This document shows positions 34,491 to 44,376 of a DNA stretch of 64,000 nt, piece by piece. The translations under genes were made by a program, and so were the position numbers. The DNA is taken from positions 3,038,001 to 3,102,000 of the forward strand of contig NZ_CP014223.1 of NCBI RefSeq assembly GCF_001561955.1, in the 5' to 3' direction. This DNA is from Anaerotignum propionicum DSM 1682 (GTDB taxonomy: Bacteria > Bacillota > Clostridia > Lachnospirales > Anaerotignaceae). The notes under the pieces were generated by a model. It did not search any database. It saw nothing but the letters and a program-made list of their open reading frames with translations, and was not told the DNA's origin. The stretch's first letter is position 1. Every line of letters begins with the position of its first letter.

Positions 34491-35024
34491 AAAATACACC
34501 CTACCCCTTGGAAATGTGACACTATTTCCATTATATCATATTAACGTGCCATAAATTCTTAAAAAAAAGAGAAAAATACTCGTCCAAGTTTCTGATACCG
34601 AAAAATTGACTCTTGAAAAAGACTCTGTTTTTTAAGCCTTCAAGCTTGCATATAAAACCTGAAAATCCAATTCCTTTACATTTCAGAAAAAGATTCTAAA
34701 AATCAAAATGAATCCAAGTTCTTGATCTCCTATTTCTTTTAAAAAAGCCATGAAAAAAAGACTTATTGAGTCTTTTTTTGCAATTGTATCTATTATAACA
34801 TAAATCCATAGAAATTGTGAAACAAAGTCTATGAAAAAGACTTGGTAGGAAAAAAATTCATGTTAATGTTTTATATCTTGAATATTTGTTCTTCATGAAA
34901 TCAATATTCAACAAAAATTAGCAGATACTCATAACGCCCCATGAAGTATTGAAAGCTCCACAACTAAAAAGAAGGAGCTTAAACATCTATATCTTATAGC
35001 TGTATTCCAAAGAAAAGGTATAAA
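34491..35024. other. AT-rich intergenic region with hairpin and degenerate repeated words
   Basis: About 530 nt without a supported gene. It holds an A/T-sided hairpin (AAAAAAAGACT/AGTCTTTTTTT, 34753-34779) that could terminate in either direction. It also has repeated words: GAAAAAGACTC-like four times between 34614 and 34843, and a TCCAAGTT-TTGAT-like word twice, about 130 nt apart. These may be remnants of a duplicated leader; none matches a known RNA. Confidence 0.4.
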
Positions 35025-35066
35025 AAAAGCACGGAAATCCTGAGTTTTGATTACCGCGCTCTTTCA
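35025..35066 (-). terminator. Terminator of lysS
   Basis: Directly after the lysS stop on the minus strand, AGCGCGGTAATC pairs imperfectly with GATTTCCGTGCT, followed by TTTTTTT. Confidence 0.75.
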
Positions 35067-35073
35067 TTTTCAT

Positions 35074-36582
35074 TTATTTATCAAGGGGTCTCATAGTAGG
35101 GAATAAGATTACGTCCCTAATAGAAACTGCTTCTGTCAACAACATAACAAAACGGTCAATACCTACACCCAAACCACCGGTAGGAGGCATGCCATATTCC
35201 AATGCAGTTAAGAAATCCTCATCAATCATATTGGCTTCATCGTCCCCAGCTTCACGCAACATTTCCTGATATTCAAAACGTCCACGCTGGTCAATGGGGT
35301 CATTCAGCTCGGAATATGCATTTGCATATTCACGGCCTACAATAAATAATTCAAAACGGTCTGTATAATCAGGGTTCTCTGGCTTTCTCTTTGTCAATGG
35401 AGATACCTCAACGGGATAGTCAATAACAAAAGTAGGCTGAACCAAATTCTTTTCTACAAATTCTTCGAAGAACAATAACAGAATATCCCCTTTTACATGA
35501 CGGTCTTCAAAAGCAATATGGCGTTCCTTTGCCAATGCCTTTGCTTCCTCTGTATCCTTTATTGCATCAAAGTCTACACCGGTATATTCTTTTACCAAAG
35601 AAACCATGGTTTTTCTTGCAAAAGGCTGACCTAAATCTAATTCGTGACCACCATACTGTACCTTTGTTCCACCCAACACATTTTGTGCAACAGTGCGGAA
35701 CATTTCCTCAGTAATATCCATCATGCCATTATAGTCTGTATAAGCCTGATATAGCTCCATCAATGTAAATTCAGGGTTATGTCTTACAGAAATCCCTTCG
35801 TTACGGAATACACGCCCGATTTCATAAACTCTTTCAAAACCGCCTACAATCAGACGCTTTAAGGGCAGTTCAAGGGCAATACGGCAGTACATATCAATAT
35901 CCAGTGTATTATGATGTGTGATGAAAGGTCTTGCGGATGCACCACCTGCAATGGTCTGCAATACAGGGGTTTCTACCTCTAAAAAGCCCTTTCCATCTAA
36001 AAATCTTCTGATTTCGCTAATAATTTTGGAACGCTTAATAAAAGTATCCCTTACCTCAGGGTTTACAATCAAGTCCATATATCTTTGGCGATAACGCATT
36101 TCCTGATCTTTTAAGCCATGGAACTTCTCAGGCAGAACCTGCAAGCTTTTGGAAAGAAGGGTAACCTCCTTAGCATGCACAGAAATTTCCCCTGTCTTTG
36201 TACGGAAAACAAAGCCTTTGATTCCCACAATGTCGCCAATATCAAACTTTTTGAAAGCGGCATATTCCTCATCTCCAATATCGTTACGGCTCACATAGGA
36301 CTGCATATTACCGTTACGATCTTGAATATTGCAAAAGGATGCCTTCCCCATAATACGTTTGCTCATCAAGCGGCCTGCAATTGCCACATCCTTGTTTTCC
36401 AACTCGTCAAAAGCATCTCTGATTTCGTCGCTATGATGGGTTACATCAAATTTTACAATTGCAAAAGGATCCTTCCCCTCTGCCTGTAATTGTGCCAGTT
36501 TTTCACGTCGGATGAGAATCTGCTCACTCAGCTCCTGCTGGGTCAATTCCTTCTCCTGTACGTTTTCGTTTTGCTCTGCCAC
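35074..36582 (-). CDS. lysS: Lysyl-tRNA synthetase, class II
   Basis: A 502-residue enzyme that charges tRNA-Lys. The N-terminal OB-fold anticodon-binding domain (about 60-170) precedes the class II catalytic core with motif 2 ([18 protein letters not shown]) and motif 3 ([12 protein letters not shown]). The GTG start follows GGAGG at 7 nt. It is 53 nt downstream of greA, as in many Firmicutes where greA-lysS are cotranscribed. Two AspRS/AsnRS-like alternatives are excluded by the lysine-specific motifs and length. Confidence 0.97.
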   Translation of the reverse strand: MAEQNENVQEKELTQQELSEQILIRREKLAQLQAEGKDPFAIVKFDVTHHSDEIRDAFDELENKDVAIAGRLMSKRIMGKASFCNIQDRNGNMQSYVSRNDIGDEEYAAFKKFDIGDIVGIKGFVFRTKTGEISVHAKEVTLLSKSLQVLPEKFHGLKDQEMRYRQRYMDLIVNPEVRDTFIKRSKIISEIRRFLDGKGFLEVETPVLQTIAGGASARPFITHHNTLDIDMYCRIALELPLKRLIVGGFERVYEIGRVFRNEGISVRHNPEFTLMELYQAYTDYNGMMDITEEMFRTVAQNVLGGTKVQYGGHELDLGQPFARKTMVSLVKEYTGVDFDAIKDTEEAKALAKERHIAFEDRHVKGDILLLFFEEFVEKNLVQPTFVIDYPVEVSPLTKRKPENPDYTDRFELFIVGREYANAYSELNDPIDQRGRFEYQEMLREAGDDEANMIDEDFLTALEYGMPPTGGLGVGIDRFVMLLTEAVSIRDVILFPTMRPLDK

Positions 36583-36635
36583 GTTTCTTCCTCCATTCCC
36601 TTTTGGCCTTTGTATTCTGCCAACCTTATAGTGTG

Positions 36636-37112
36636 TTATCTTTTAATCGATACTATTTCAAAAACAGCTTCTCCGTCAGGTGTTTCAATGCTGATTCTTT
36701 CCCCGGTGGAATGACCCAAAAGCGCCATGCCAACAGGGGATTCATTGGAAATGCGTCCATTCATAGGGTCTGCTTCTGCAGAACCAACAATGGTATAGGT
36801 CATCACCTCATCAAATTCTATATCATGAAGCTCTATCGTTGAACCAAGGCTTACCACCTCGTTGGATACTTCTTCATCATCAATGACCTCTGCATTACGC
36901 AGCATTTTTTCTAGAACAACAATTCTTGCTTCAATTTCAGCCTGTTCTTCCTTTGCAGCATCATACTCCGCATTTTCAGACAAGTCTCCCTGTCCTCTTG
37001 CTTCTTTAATCTTTTCTGCCACTTCTTTTCTTTTGACAGTTTTCAAATTTTCCAGCTCTTCCTCCAGCTTTTTCAAACCATCATAAGTCAAAACAACCTT
37101 TTTCTCAGCCAT
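36636..37112 (-). CDS. greA: Transcription elongation factor GreA
   Basis: A 158-residue factor that rescues backtracked RNA polymerase. The N-terminal coiled coil ends in the acidic tip [18 protein letters not shown] and the C-terminal FKBP-like domain includes [24 protein letters not shown] 37112 gives the standard length; the ATG four codons upstream abuts the AAAGGAG site. Precedes lysS. Confidence 0.96.
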   Translation of the reverse strand: MAEKKVVLTYDGLKKLEEELENLKTVKRKEVAEKIKEARGQGDLSENAEYDAAKEEQAEIEARIVVLEKMLRNAEVIDDEEVSNEVVSLGSTIELHDIEFDEVMTYTIVGSAEADPMNGRISNESPVGMALLGHSTGERISIETPDGEAVFEIVSIKR

Positions 37113-37254
37113 GGTCGTTGTCATCTCCTTTTTCCCGGAACTCTCCGCTTTTTTTGCTTCTCCTTGTCAAAATCGCACAAACAAGGAAAAAAGAGGGCCT
37201 TGACCCTCAAAATTCATTGATAAATTATATAATACTTAAAGAAGAGTGTCAATG

Positions 37255-38208
37255 TTAATCCCCCAAATTGTCCAAATCCTCTTTGATTTTGCCAATCTTC
37301 ACCCGCTTACCCAAAGCAGAAAACCCACAAACGGAAAAATCGTTCTGTTTTAAGGCATGAAAAACCTCTTCTGCTTTTTCAGACGGATAATTATCCAGCC
37401 AAAATCCTTGAAAATCCATGTTTTGCGTAAACGCCCATGCCTCTGCCCATCTTCCCTCCACTTGTTTTTCTGCGTAGGTAAAATAAAACCCTTCTGCCGC
37501 CGCTGTATCCCACCGTCTTTGCAATAGTCTGCGCAAAACGGGACGATTCCCCACAGCATCGATGAAAACAGCATATCTTTTTATAATGTGCTCATAACCC
37601 GTTTGCTCCATGCCGCAAACAATTATGGCATCCGCCTCGGAAAACAACGGGTTTTTTGGAGAAGAAAACACCTCGGTGCGCAAGCCTTTTTCCGCGAAAA
37701 GCTCCTCTTGTATTTCTTCCAGCTCCTCCATAGTATCTGCAAAAAACGAAAGATGATTCACATAATCTCCCATTCCCGCCAAAACCAAGGGCAGTATTTC
37801 CGAATCCGTACCGGAAATCAAAAAATGTGCCTCCTCAGGATTTTTTCCCTGCCGCCGTAATGCCTCTGCCGCCCCGTCAAAAGCAAACAATGCCGCCAGA
37901 ACCCGCCCTTTGGCAATGGGTAGAATCTTTTGGGGAAACTCCCCTTCCGTGGGTGCAATAATAATTCCGGCACCCTCTGCCGCCAAAGTTTTTACCAATT
38001 CCTCAGCTTTGGTTCGCCAAGGCACAGACAAACCCTGACCATCAGAAACGGATAGTATCCCTTGTAATATGCCCTCTTTTTCCTGAATAGTAAAGGGCTT
38101 TTTTGAAAGAATGTACTTATTGCGTAATTTTTCCGTTAAAATATTCGTCCAACAAGGTAATGTTACCCGTTCTTCTTTTTCCAGAAAACGGACCTCTGCA
38201 ATTTTCAT
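37255..38208 (-). CDS. Conserved hypothetical protein upstream of greA
   Basis: A 317-residue protein I do not recognise. No signal peptide or membrane segment is seen. The C-terminal half has Rossmann-like features: LVLAGMGDYVNHLSFFADT and SEADAIIVCGMEQTGYE, with a glycine-rich IDAVGNRP, which distantly recalls shikimate/quinate dehydrogenase-type NAD(P) folds. The N-terminal part is mixed alpha/beta (VRFLEKEERVTLP). ATG 38208 follows AAAGGGGG at about 7 nt. It precedes greA-lysS by 143 nt and may be in the same transcript. No function is proposed. Confidence 0.75.
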   Translation of the reverse strand: MKIAEVRFLEKEERVTLPCWTNILTEKLRNKYILSKKPFTIQEKEGILQGILSVSDGQGLSVPWRTKAEELVKTLAAEGAGIIIAPTEGEFPQKILPIAKGRVLAALFAFDGAAEALRRQGKNPEEAHFLISGTDSEILPLVLAGMGDYVNHLSFFADTMEELEEIQEELFAEKGLRTEVFSSPKNPLFSEADAIIVCGMEQTGYEHIIKRYAVFIDAVGNRPVLRRLLQRRWDTAAAEGFYFTYAEKQVEGRWAEAWAFTQNMDFQGFWLDNYPSEKAEEVFHALKQNDFSVCGFSALGKRVKIGKIKEDLDNLGD

Positions 38209-38522
38209 ATGATATCCCCCTTTTCGCAATATTTATGTATTTCTTGTCATACAATTTGACCGTCTTGTGATTTTTCAAATACCCTGTCATTCACTGCAAT
38301 CAACCCCTTTTCTCTCAAAAATAGAAATTGTATATATTTTTGAACAATTTTTTATACCTATTTCCTGCTACTTTTTGGAATATAAAATCATAAATAATTT
38401 TCTATTTTAATATAATTATATATGTTTTTAATTCAATACAATTACTATATAGTAAAAATAAACAAAAAAATGCTTTTATTAAGGATTTACCCATTTTTCC
38501 AATAAATATTATTGGTGAAATA
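38209..38522. other. AT-rich intergenic region upstream of nifJ
   Basis: About 310 nt of very AT-rich sequence between divergent genes, with no coding frame. The upstream edge must include the promoter of the gene at 37255-38208, not placed. Confidence 0.4.
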
Positions 38523-38551
38523 TTGACAATGATATTTATATTCATTATCAT
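38523..38551 (+). promoter_or_regulatory. Sigma-A promoter of nifJ with overlapping inverted repeat
   Basis: TTGACA (38523-38528) and TATCAT (38546-38551) spaced 17 nt. ATGATA (38529-38534) and TATCAT (38546-38551) form an inverted repeat filling the space between the boxes, in a sequence rich in GATAAT-like words that resembles Fur/PerR-type sites. The regulator is unknown. The start codon is about 96 nt downstream. Confidence 0.65.
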
Positions 38552-38646
38552 CAGCTTAGCAAAGTTTTTTATCCTGTGCCGGCCAAGCTGGATGCAGGCT
38601 GTATTTTATTCGTGTTTTGTATACTGTATATGAAAGGAGCCTACTC

Positions 38647-41600
38647 ATGAGCGCAAAAATCATGAAAACTATGGATGGTAACGAAGCTGCTGCGTATATT
38701 TCTTACGCTTTTACAGAAGTTGCAACCATCTATCCCATTACACCTTCCTCCCCTATGGCTGAGCATGTTGATACTTGGGCGGCTAATGGCAAAAAGAATC
38801 TTTTCGGCCAAACCGTTCGCTTGGTGGAAATGGAATCTGAAGCAGGTGCGGCAGGCGCAATGCATGGTGCATTGGAAGCAGGCACGCTGACAACAACCTA
38901 TACTGCCTCTCAAGGGCTTTTATTAATGATTCCACCGATGTATCGTATTGCAGGGCAATTAAAGCCCGGCGTATTTCACGTTAGCTCAAGAACCGTTGGT
39001 ACCCACGCCTTCTCCATTTTTGGCGACCATTCCGACGTTATGAGCTGTCGTCAAATCGGCTGTGCTATGCTCTCCTCCGCTTCCGTTCAAGAAGTTATGG
39101 ATTTGGGCGGTGTTGCCCATTTAGCAGCAATCAAGGGCAGTGTTCCCTTTATTCATTTCTTTGATGGCTTCCGCACCTCCCATGAGCTGCAAAAAATTGA
39201 AGTTATGGATTATGAAAAAATTGGAAAGCTGATGGATCAGGATGCCCTTCGTAAATTCCGTAAAAACGCATTGAATCCCGAACGTCCTGTACAGCGCTCT
39301 ATCGTACAGAATCCTGACGTTTTCTTCCAAAACAGAGAAGCGTGTTCTCCTTTTTATAAGAACCTTCCTGCAATTGTGGAAGAATACATGAACCAAATCA
39401 ATGAAATCACAGGCAGAAATTACAAGCTGTTTAACTATTTTGGTGCGGCTGATGCAGAGCATGTGATTATTGCTATGGGCTCTGTTTCCGGTGCTATTCA
39501 AGAGGTTGTTGAGCATCTGAACGAAAAAGGCGAAAAAGTTGGTTTCTTGCAAATTCATTTGTATCGCCCCTTCTCCATGGAGCATTTTATGGCGGCTCTA
39601 CCTGAAAGCGCAAAAATCATTACTGTAATGGATAGAACCAAAGAACCCGGTGCTTTGGGCGAACCTCTTTACGAAGATGTTTGTTCCGCTTTGATGGAAA
39701 AAGGCAAAATGCCATTGGTGCTTGCAGGCAGATATGGTCTTTCCTCAAAGGATGTAACCCCCGCTCAAATTGTCTCTGTATTTGACAACATGAAGGGTGC
39801 ACGTAAAAACCACTTTACTGTGGGTATTAATGATGATGTCAGCATGACCTCCCTCACCGTAGGTGCAGAACCTGAGGTAACAGATGCATCCACCATCGCT
39901 TGTAAATTCTGGGGCCTTGGCTCCGATGGTACCGTTGGCGCTAACAAAAACTCCATCAAAATCATTGGTGACCATACCGATAAATATGCGCAGGCATACT
40001 TTGAATATGACACTAAAAAATCAGGCGGTATTACAAAAAGCCATTTGCGTTTTGGCAATGTGCCCATTCGCTCCAGCTATTTGGTTTTTAAGGCAGACTT
40101 TGTTGCTTGCCATCAGCAGTCTTACATAAGCAAGTACGATATTGTTTCCGAAATCAAACCCGGTGGCACCTTCCTTTTGAATTGTGGTTGGAAACCCGAA
40201 GAACTGGATGCACACTTGCCCGCTGACGTAAAGAAATATATTGCGAACAACAATATCTCTTTCTATACCATTGATGCTGTAGAAATTTGTCGTGAAATCG
40301 GTTTGGGCAACAGAACAAACAGCGTGTTGCAATCTGCTTTCTTTAAGTTGGCAAACATTATTCCTGCGGAGGATGCTCTTGGCTATATGAAAGCCGCAAT
40401 TGAAAAATCCTACGGAAAAAAAGGCGAGAAAATTGTAAATATGAACTATGCCGCTGTAGATGCAGGTTTAAGCGGATTAGTAAAAATAGATGTGCCTGAA
40501 AGCTGGAAAAATGCAACAGAAGTGAACAAAGAAGATTTGAAACGCATTTTGCCCGAATATATTGAAAAGCTTTTGATTCCTATGAATGCACAAAAGGGAG
40601 ACACTCTGCCCGTTTCTGTATTCTTAGGCAGAGAGGACGGCACCGCCCCTTTGGGTACCTCCGCTTACGAAAAGCGTGGTGTTGCCATTGATGTGCCTGA
40701 ATGGAATATCAGCAACTGTATTCAATGTAATCAGTGCTCCTATGTTTGCCCTCATGCTTGTATCCGCCCCTTCCTGTTAACTGAGGAAGAAGCAAAAAAT
40801 GCACCCTATGGCTATGAAACAAAAAAGGCCAACGGTGCCGGAGAAATAGCAAACTATCAATACCGCATTCAGGTAGACCCTCTGGATTGTCAGGGCTGTG
40901 GTGCATGTGTTGTGGCATGTCCCGCAAAAGAAAAAGCATTGACCATGAAACCTTTGGATTCTCAGTTGGGAGAAATGACAAATTGGGATTACTCCTTGTC
41001 TCTTTCCTATAAAGAAAATCCTCTGGATAAATATACTGTAAAAGGCAGTCAGTTTGAACAGCCTTTACTGGAGTTCTCCGGTGCTTGTGCCGGCTGTGGT
41101 GAAACCCCTTATGCAAAGCTCATGACACAGCTCTACGGCGACAGAATGTATCTTGCCAATGCAACAGGCTGTACTCAAGCTTGGGGTGCTGCCGCTCCTT
41201 GTGTGCCTTATACAACAAATAAGGATGGCTGGGGCCCTGCATGGAGCAACTCTCTGTTTGAAAACAATGCACAGTTCTCCTTAGGTATGGTTTTGGCTGT
41301 TGAACAGCAAAGAGAACGCTGTGCAATGCAGTTAAAAGAATTGTTAGAGCTTAGCAACGACGAAGCTTTACAGACCGCCGCAAAGGTTTGGTTTGAACAC
41401 TATGACGATGGTCACAGAAGCAAAGAGGATACCCAAGCCTTGATTATGGCATTGGAAAAAGCAGCCGTTCCTGCTGAAGGTGCAGAGTTGAAAGCTTTCC
41501 TTTTAGATAACAAAGAGCATCTGGCGAAGAAATCCATGTGGATGTACGGTGGTGATGGCTGGGCATACGACATCGGTTATGGCGGTTTAGACCACGTATT

Positions 41601-42180
41601 GGCTTCTGGGGCAGACGTAAATGTATTGGTGGTAGATACTGAGGTATACTCCAATACAGGCGGTCAGTCCTCCAAAGCAACACCTATTGGAGCAGTTGCA
41701 CAGTTTGCCGCAGGCGGAAAACCTACAGTGAAGAAGGATTTAGGCCTGTTAGCAATGAGCTACGGCTATATCTATGTTGCACAGGTTGCCATGGGTGCAA
41801 ACCCTGCTCAGCTGATTAAAGCAATGAAGGAAGCTGAGGCATACAAAGGCCCTTCCTTAATTATCGCTTATGCTCCATGTATTAACCATGGCATCACAAA
41901 GGGCATGGCAAATGCCCAAGTAGAAAGCAAAATGGCAGTAGACGCAGGTTATTGGTTCTTGTATCGCTATAATCCCGAGTTGAAAAAGGAAGGCAAAAAT
42001 CCGTTCATTTTAGATTCCAAAGAGCCAACCATGGATTATAACGACTTTATTATGGGCGAGGTTCGCTATTCCTCTTTGGTTCGTACCTTCCCAGAAACAG
42101 CAAAAGTTCTGCTCAAAGAAGCCGCCGAACAAGCAAAAGAAAAATACCAGACCTATAAGAAGATGGCAGAACATGATTAA
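38647..42180 (+). CDS. nifJ: Pyruvate:ferredoxin (flavodoxin) oxidoreductase
   Basis: A 1177-residue single-chain PFOR that oxidises pyruvate to acetyl-CoA and CO2 while reducing ferredoxin, central to clostridial fermentation. In order: domain I with YPITPSSPMAEHVD, domain II/III, two 4Fe-4S clusters in a ferredoxin-like insert (CIQCNQCSYVCPHAC and CQGCGACVVACP), the CAGCGETPY cysteines of the third cluster, and the TPP site (GGDGWAYDIGYGGLDH, DTEVYSNTGGQSS). ATG 38647 with GAAAGGAG upstream. It is transcribed alone and followed by a strong terminator. All ligands are present. Confidence 0.98.
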   Translation: MSAKIMKTMDGNEAAAYISYAFTEVATIYPITPSSPMAEHVDTWAANGKKNLFGQTVRLVEMESEAGAAGAMHGALEAGTLTTTYTASQGLLLMIPPMYRIAGQLKPGVFHVSSRTVGTHAFSIFGDHSDVMSCRQIGCAMLSSASVQEVMDLGGVAHLAAIKGSVPFIHFFDGFRTSHELQKIEVMDYEKIGKLMDQDALRKFRKNALNPERPVQRSIVQNPDVFFQNREACSPFYKNLPAIVEEYMNQINEITGRNYKLFNYFGAADAEHVIIAMGSVSGAIQEVVEHLNEKGEKVGFLQIHLYRPFSMEHFMAALPESAKIITVMDRTKEPGALGEPLYEDVCSALMEKGKMPLVLAGRYGLSSKDVTPAQIVSVFDNMKGARKNHFTVGINDDVSMTSLTVGAEPEVTDASTIACKFWGLGSDGTVGANKNSIKIIGDHTDKYAQAYFEYDTKKSGGITKSHLRFGNVPIRSSYLVFKADFVACHQQSYISKYDIVSEIKPGGTFLLNCGWKPEELDAHLPADVKKYIANNNISFYTIDAVEICREIGLGNRTNSVLQSAFFKLANIIPAEDALGYMKAAIEKSYGKKGEKIVNMNYAAVDAGLSGLVKIDVPESWKNATEVNKEDLKRILPEYIEKLLIPMNAQKGDTLPVSVFLGREDGTAPLGTSAYEKRGVAIDVPEWNISNCIQCNQCSYVCPHACIRPFLLTEEEAKNAPYGYETKKANGAGEIANYQYRIQVDPLDCQGCGACVVACPAKEKALTMKPLDSQLGEMTNWDYSLSLSYKENPLDKYTVKGSQFEQPLLEFSGACAGCGETPYAKLMTQLYGDRMYLANATGCTQAWGAAAPCVPYTTNKDGWGPAWSNSLFENNAQFSLGMVLAVEQQRERCAMQLKELLELSNDEALQTAAKVWFEHYDDGHRSKEDTQALIMALEKAAVPAEGAELKAFLLDNKEHLAKKSMWMYGGDGWAYDIGYGGLDHVLASGADVNVLVVDTEVYSNTGGQSSKATPIGAVAQFAAGGKPTVKKDLGLLAMSYGYIYVAQVAMGANPAQLIKAMKEAEAYKGPSLIIAYAPCINHGITKGMANAQVESKMAVDAGYWFLYRYNPELKKEGKNPFILDSKEPTMDYNDFIMGEVRYSSLVRTFPETAKVLLKEAAEQAKEKYQTYKKMAEHD

Positions 42181-42260
42181 TACCCAACAAAAAAAGAGAA
42201 GCGTATTTACCTTACAATTTTAATCATAAAAAATAAGCCCCCAATGCAGTGGGGACTTAA

Positions 42261-42291
42261 AGAGAACCGACTTTGTCGGTTCTCTTTTTTT
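42261..42291 (+). terminator. nifJ terminator
   Basis: AGAGAACCGAC pairs with GTCGGTTCTCT around a 3-4 nt loop and is followed by TTTTTTT. A smaller CCCC/GGGG hairpin lies just before it (about 42237-42257). Confidence 0.93.
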
Positions 42292-42450
42292 AACAGAATG
42301 GAAAGTCAAACCTTGGAGCTTTTCCCTCAATCACCATAAGGATTTTACCTGCCATAAGGGGAACCTTATTTTATATCTAATTTATAATTTTATTATAAAA
42401 CGTTTTTTCTATCTCAATCAATGCCTTTGCTTCTCCAAAATAGGCATGTT

Positions 42451-42660
42451 CTATTTTATCTTATTTTTGTACATGGCTTTGTCCGCAAGATCCAAGATAT
42501 CCTCTATCGTCTTTCGTTTCTTGTCATGGAAATCCCATATGCCAATGCTCAGAGATAATTCCGTCCCCTCCACATCCCATGCATTATATTTCTGCACAAA
42601 ACGGTTAATCCTTCGAATATTTTTTTCTTTACTGATTGTTTCAAATAATTCGATCTAAAT
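42451..42660 (-). pseudogene. Remnant of a GGDEF (diguanylate cyclase-like) domain
   Basis: The minus-strand frame ending at TAG (42451) encodes the last third of a GGDEF domain: ELFETISKEKNIRR, then ELSLSIGIWDF and DLADKAMYKNKIK, typical of the C-terminus. An in-frame TAG lies just upstream of this (near 42655), and beyond it only a short further similarity (VENGYSVFIVLI) before decay. No GG[DE]EF site or start is present. It is a non-functional fragment next to nifJ, showing past loss of a c-di-GMP-related gene. Confidence 0.7.
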
Positions 42661-42880
42661 CAACACAATAAAAACAGAATACCCATTTTCAACCCTAATA
42701 ACAAGATGTTTTCATAAAGAATAGTAAGATGAGCGTCTGTCGGCTGTGCTACATAATCTTGTTGTTTGGTGCTCGTGTATAGTAATTTCTTAGCTTGCCT
42801 AGGGCAAATAAAATGGACAATCAATATGTATTAAATTCGGCAGGCCTGGCCTGATTTTTTAGATACTACGGAAAGTTAGC

Positions 42881-42909
42881 TTGACATGAAAAAACGTTTG
42901 TGATATATT
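42881..42909 (+). promoter_or_regulatory. Sigma-A promoter of XRE-membrane protein pair
   Basis: TTGACA (42881-42886) and TATATT (42904-42909) at 17-nt spacing, about 40 nt upstream of the ATG at 42951. Confidence 0.75.
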
Positions 42910-42950
42910 AAAAATGTAAAGTATGCTTTCCACTAAAAGGAGATAGGTGT

Positions 42951-43154
42951 ATGAAAAATAGATTGGAAGAATTACGAAAACAGAAAGGTATTAAACAAGA
43001 AGATTTAGCGTCAGTACTGGAAGTATCAAGACAAACAATAGGTTCGTTGGAAAACGGCAGATATAACCCATCAATATTATTAGCTTTCAAAATTTCTCAG
43101 TTTTTTGGCCTGCCTATTGAAGAAATTTTTATATATGAGGAGGAAACGAAATGA
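42951..43154 (+). CDS. Small XRE-family transcriptional regulator
   Basis: A 67-residue single-domain HTH_3 protein (KQEDLASVLEVSRQTIGSLENG as helix 2-3 region) of the YozG/Cro type often paired with a small membrane protein. AAAGGAG lies upstream of the ATG. It overlaps the following gene by 4 nt (ATGA), so translational coupling and a joint function are likely. It probably represses its own promoter. Confidence 0.9.
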   Translation: MKNRLEELRKQKGIKQEDLASVLEVSRQTIGSLENGRYNPSILLAFKISQFFGLPIEEIFIYEEETK

Positions 43155-43579
43155 AAAAAGATATGTTATATAGTGGTTTGGGGTTTATAGCACTTGGAAT
43201 AGTTTTTCTAATCCTTTATATCATAATGAGCGGCGAAGGTATAACATCTAATTTTATGGGATTTTCAGGTGGTTTCACCGCACCGGGAATTATTATGCTC
43301 TATAAATACTTTCATTGGTCAAAACCTGAAAACGAAGCCGCATACGAAGAACTATTAAAAAACCAAAAAATCAATGCAAAAGATGAACGAAAGATTATGA
43401 TTCGGAGAATATCAGGGCATGTTATGTATACGATTACAATTACCGTGTTGGCGTTATTAGCTTTTGTGCTCTCCCTATTTGATGTTGATAAATGGATACT
43501 GCTGTTGATTGCAACTCTTTTGATTTTTGAAATCGCCGGAGGATATATTGTTTATTTACATTATAATAAAAAACTGTAG
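43151..43579 (+). CDS. Four-helix hypothetical membrane protein paired with XRE regulator
   Basis: A 142-residue protein with four hydrophobic segments (about 5-26, 36-55, 88-110, 116-138) and a charged cytoplasmic loop (WSKPENEAAYEELLKNQKIN). No enzyme motif is visible. It starts inside the stop of the XRE gene, a frequent arrangement in Firmicutes where the membrane protein may sense a signal or be the regulated target. The function is unknown. Confidence 0.82.
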   Translation: MKKDMLYSGLGFIALGIVFLILYIIMSGEGITSNFMGFSGGFTAPGIIMLYKYFHWSKPENEAAYEELLKNQKINAKDERKIMIRRISGHVMYTITITVLALLAFVLSLFDVDKWILLLIATLLIFEIAGGYIVYLHYNKKL

Positions 43580-43637
43580 ACACATAAACAACAATCAGTC
43601 TTTGAATCCTCTTTCCAGAATTTATGCACAAAAACAA

Positions 43638-43670
43638 AACCGTGGCTTACTGATAAGGTAAGTCGCGGTT
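43638..43670. terminator. Bidirectional hairpin terminator
   Basis: A 13-bp stem (AACCGTGGCTTAC with GTAAGTCGCGGTT, two G-U pairs) between convergent genes; the minus side has TTTTGTTTTTG. Confidence 0.75.
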
Positions 43671-43734
43671 TATGCTTAAAATCCTATGGATATCTCTAAC
43701 ACTTAAATAAAATACGCACTATCTCATTTTCATT

Positions 43735-44208
43735 TTAATCATGGCTTTTCTGGGCAGCTTGCTTTGTGGCATGAACTGTGCCCTTGGGGTGATGAGGCGG
43801 CGCATAAATTGTATATACCTTTAAAGGTCTATTGCCAATATTAATTACATTATGCCAAGTTCCCGCAGGAACGAAAATTGCATACTGACTATCAACATTA
43901 CGCTGATAATCCAGTTTATCCTTACTGCTCCCCATTTGAACAATGCCCACTCCGTCCTCAACACGAATAAATTGATCCACATCGGGATGCATTTCTAAAC
44001 CAATGTCACCGCCTGAAGGAATACTCATCAGTGTTAGCTGTAAATGTTTACCCGTCCATAGTGTGGTACGATAATTCTGATTCTGTTTGGTTACCTTATC
44101 AATATTGACCACAAAGGGCTCAGGACCACAATCAGTAATATCAGACATTCGGTTCATGGGTTTCCTTCCGGTATTTCTCATATTATTTTGCAAGTTATTT
44201 GGATACAT
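43735..44208 (-). CDS. Cupin-domain protein
   Basis: A 157-residue protein with an Asn-rich N-terminus and a single cupin_2 barrel: EMHPDVDQFIRVEDG (motif 1, with a His and Glu/Asp metal candidates) and PAGTWHNVINIG (motif 2 His). The C-terminus, APPHHPKGTVH, is His-rich and may add a metal ligand. It could be an isomerase, a dioxygenase or a storage-type binding protein; the substrate is unknown. ATG 44208 has AGGGGA at 7 nt; an upstream TTG is less likely. Confidence 0.85.
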   Translation of the reverse strand: MYPNNLQNNMRNTGRKPMNRMSDITDCGPEPFVVNIDKVTKQNQNYRTTLWTGKHLQLTLMSIPSGGDIGLEMHPDVDQFIRVEDGVGIVQMGSSKDKLDYQRNVDSQYAIFVPAGTWHNVINIGNRPLKVYTIYAPPHHPKGTVHATKQAAQKSHD

Positions 44209-44376
44209 TTTCAATTCCCCTTTTTCATTTTATCCTATATATTTTATGACATAGAAAGGGAAAATAGAAACCATCTTACAAAATGATGGCTGTACCTTAA
44301 AATAATCCTAAACATTTCATACTTTCTTGGGATAAGAATATCTATTACCCGAGCTTTATATATCTTCTTCACATTA

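Noticed and set aside
38641-41700. Many antisense frames of 60-150 codons inside nifJ
   Set aside because: They are shadows of a highly conserved 1177-residue enzyme with all expected motifs; none has a ribosome site or a recognisable product.
42841-42860. CAGGCCTGGCCTG followed by T-run as terminator
   Set aside because: The stem is 4 bp with loop 5 or an overlapping palindrome; too weak, and no gene ends just before it.
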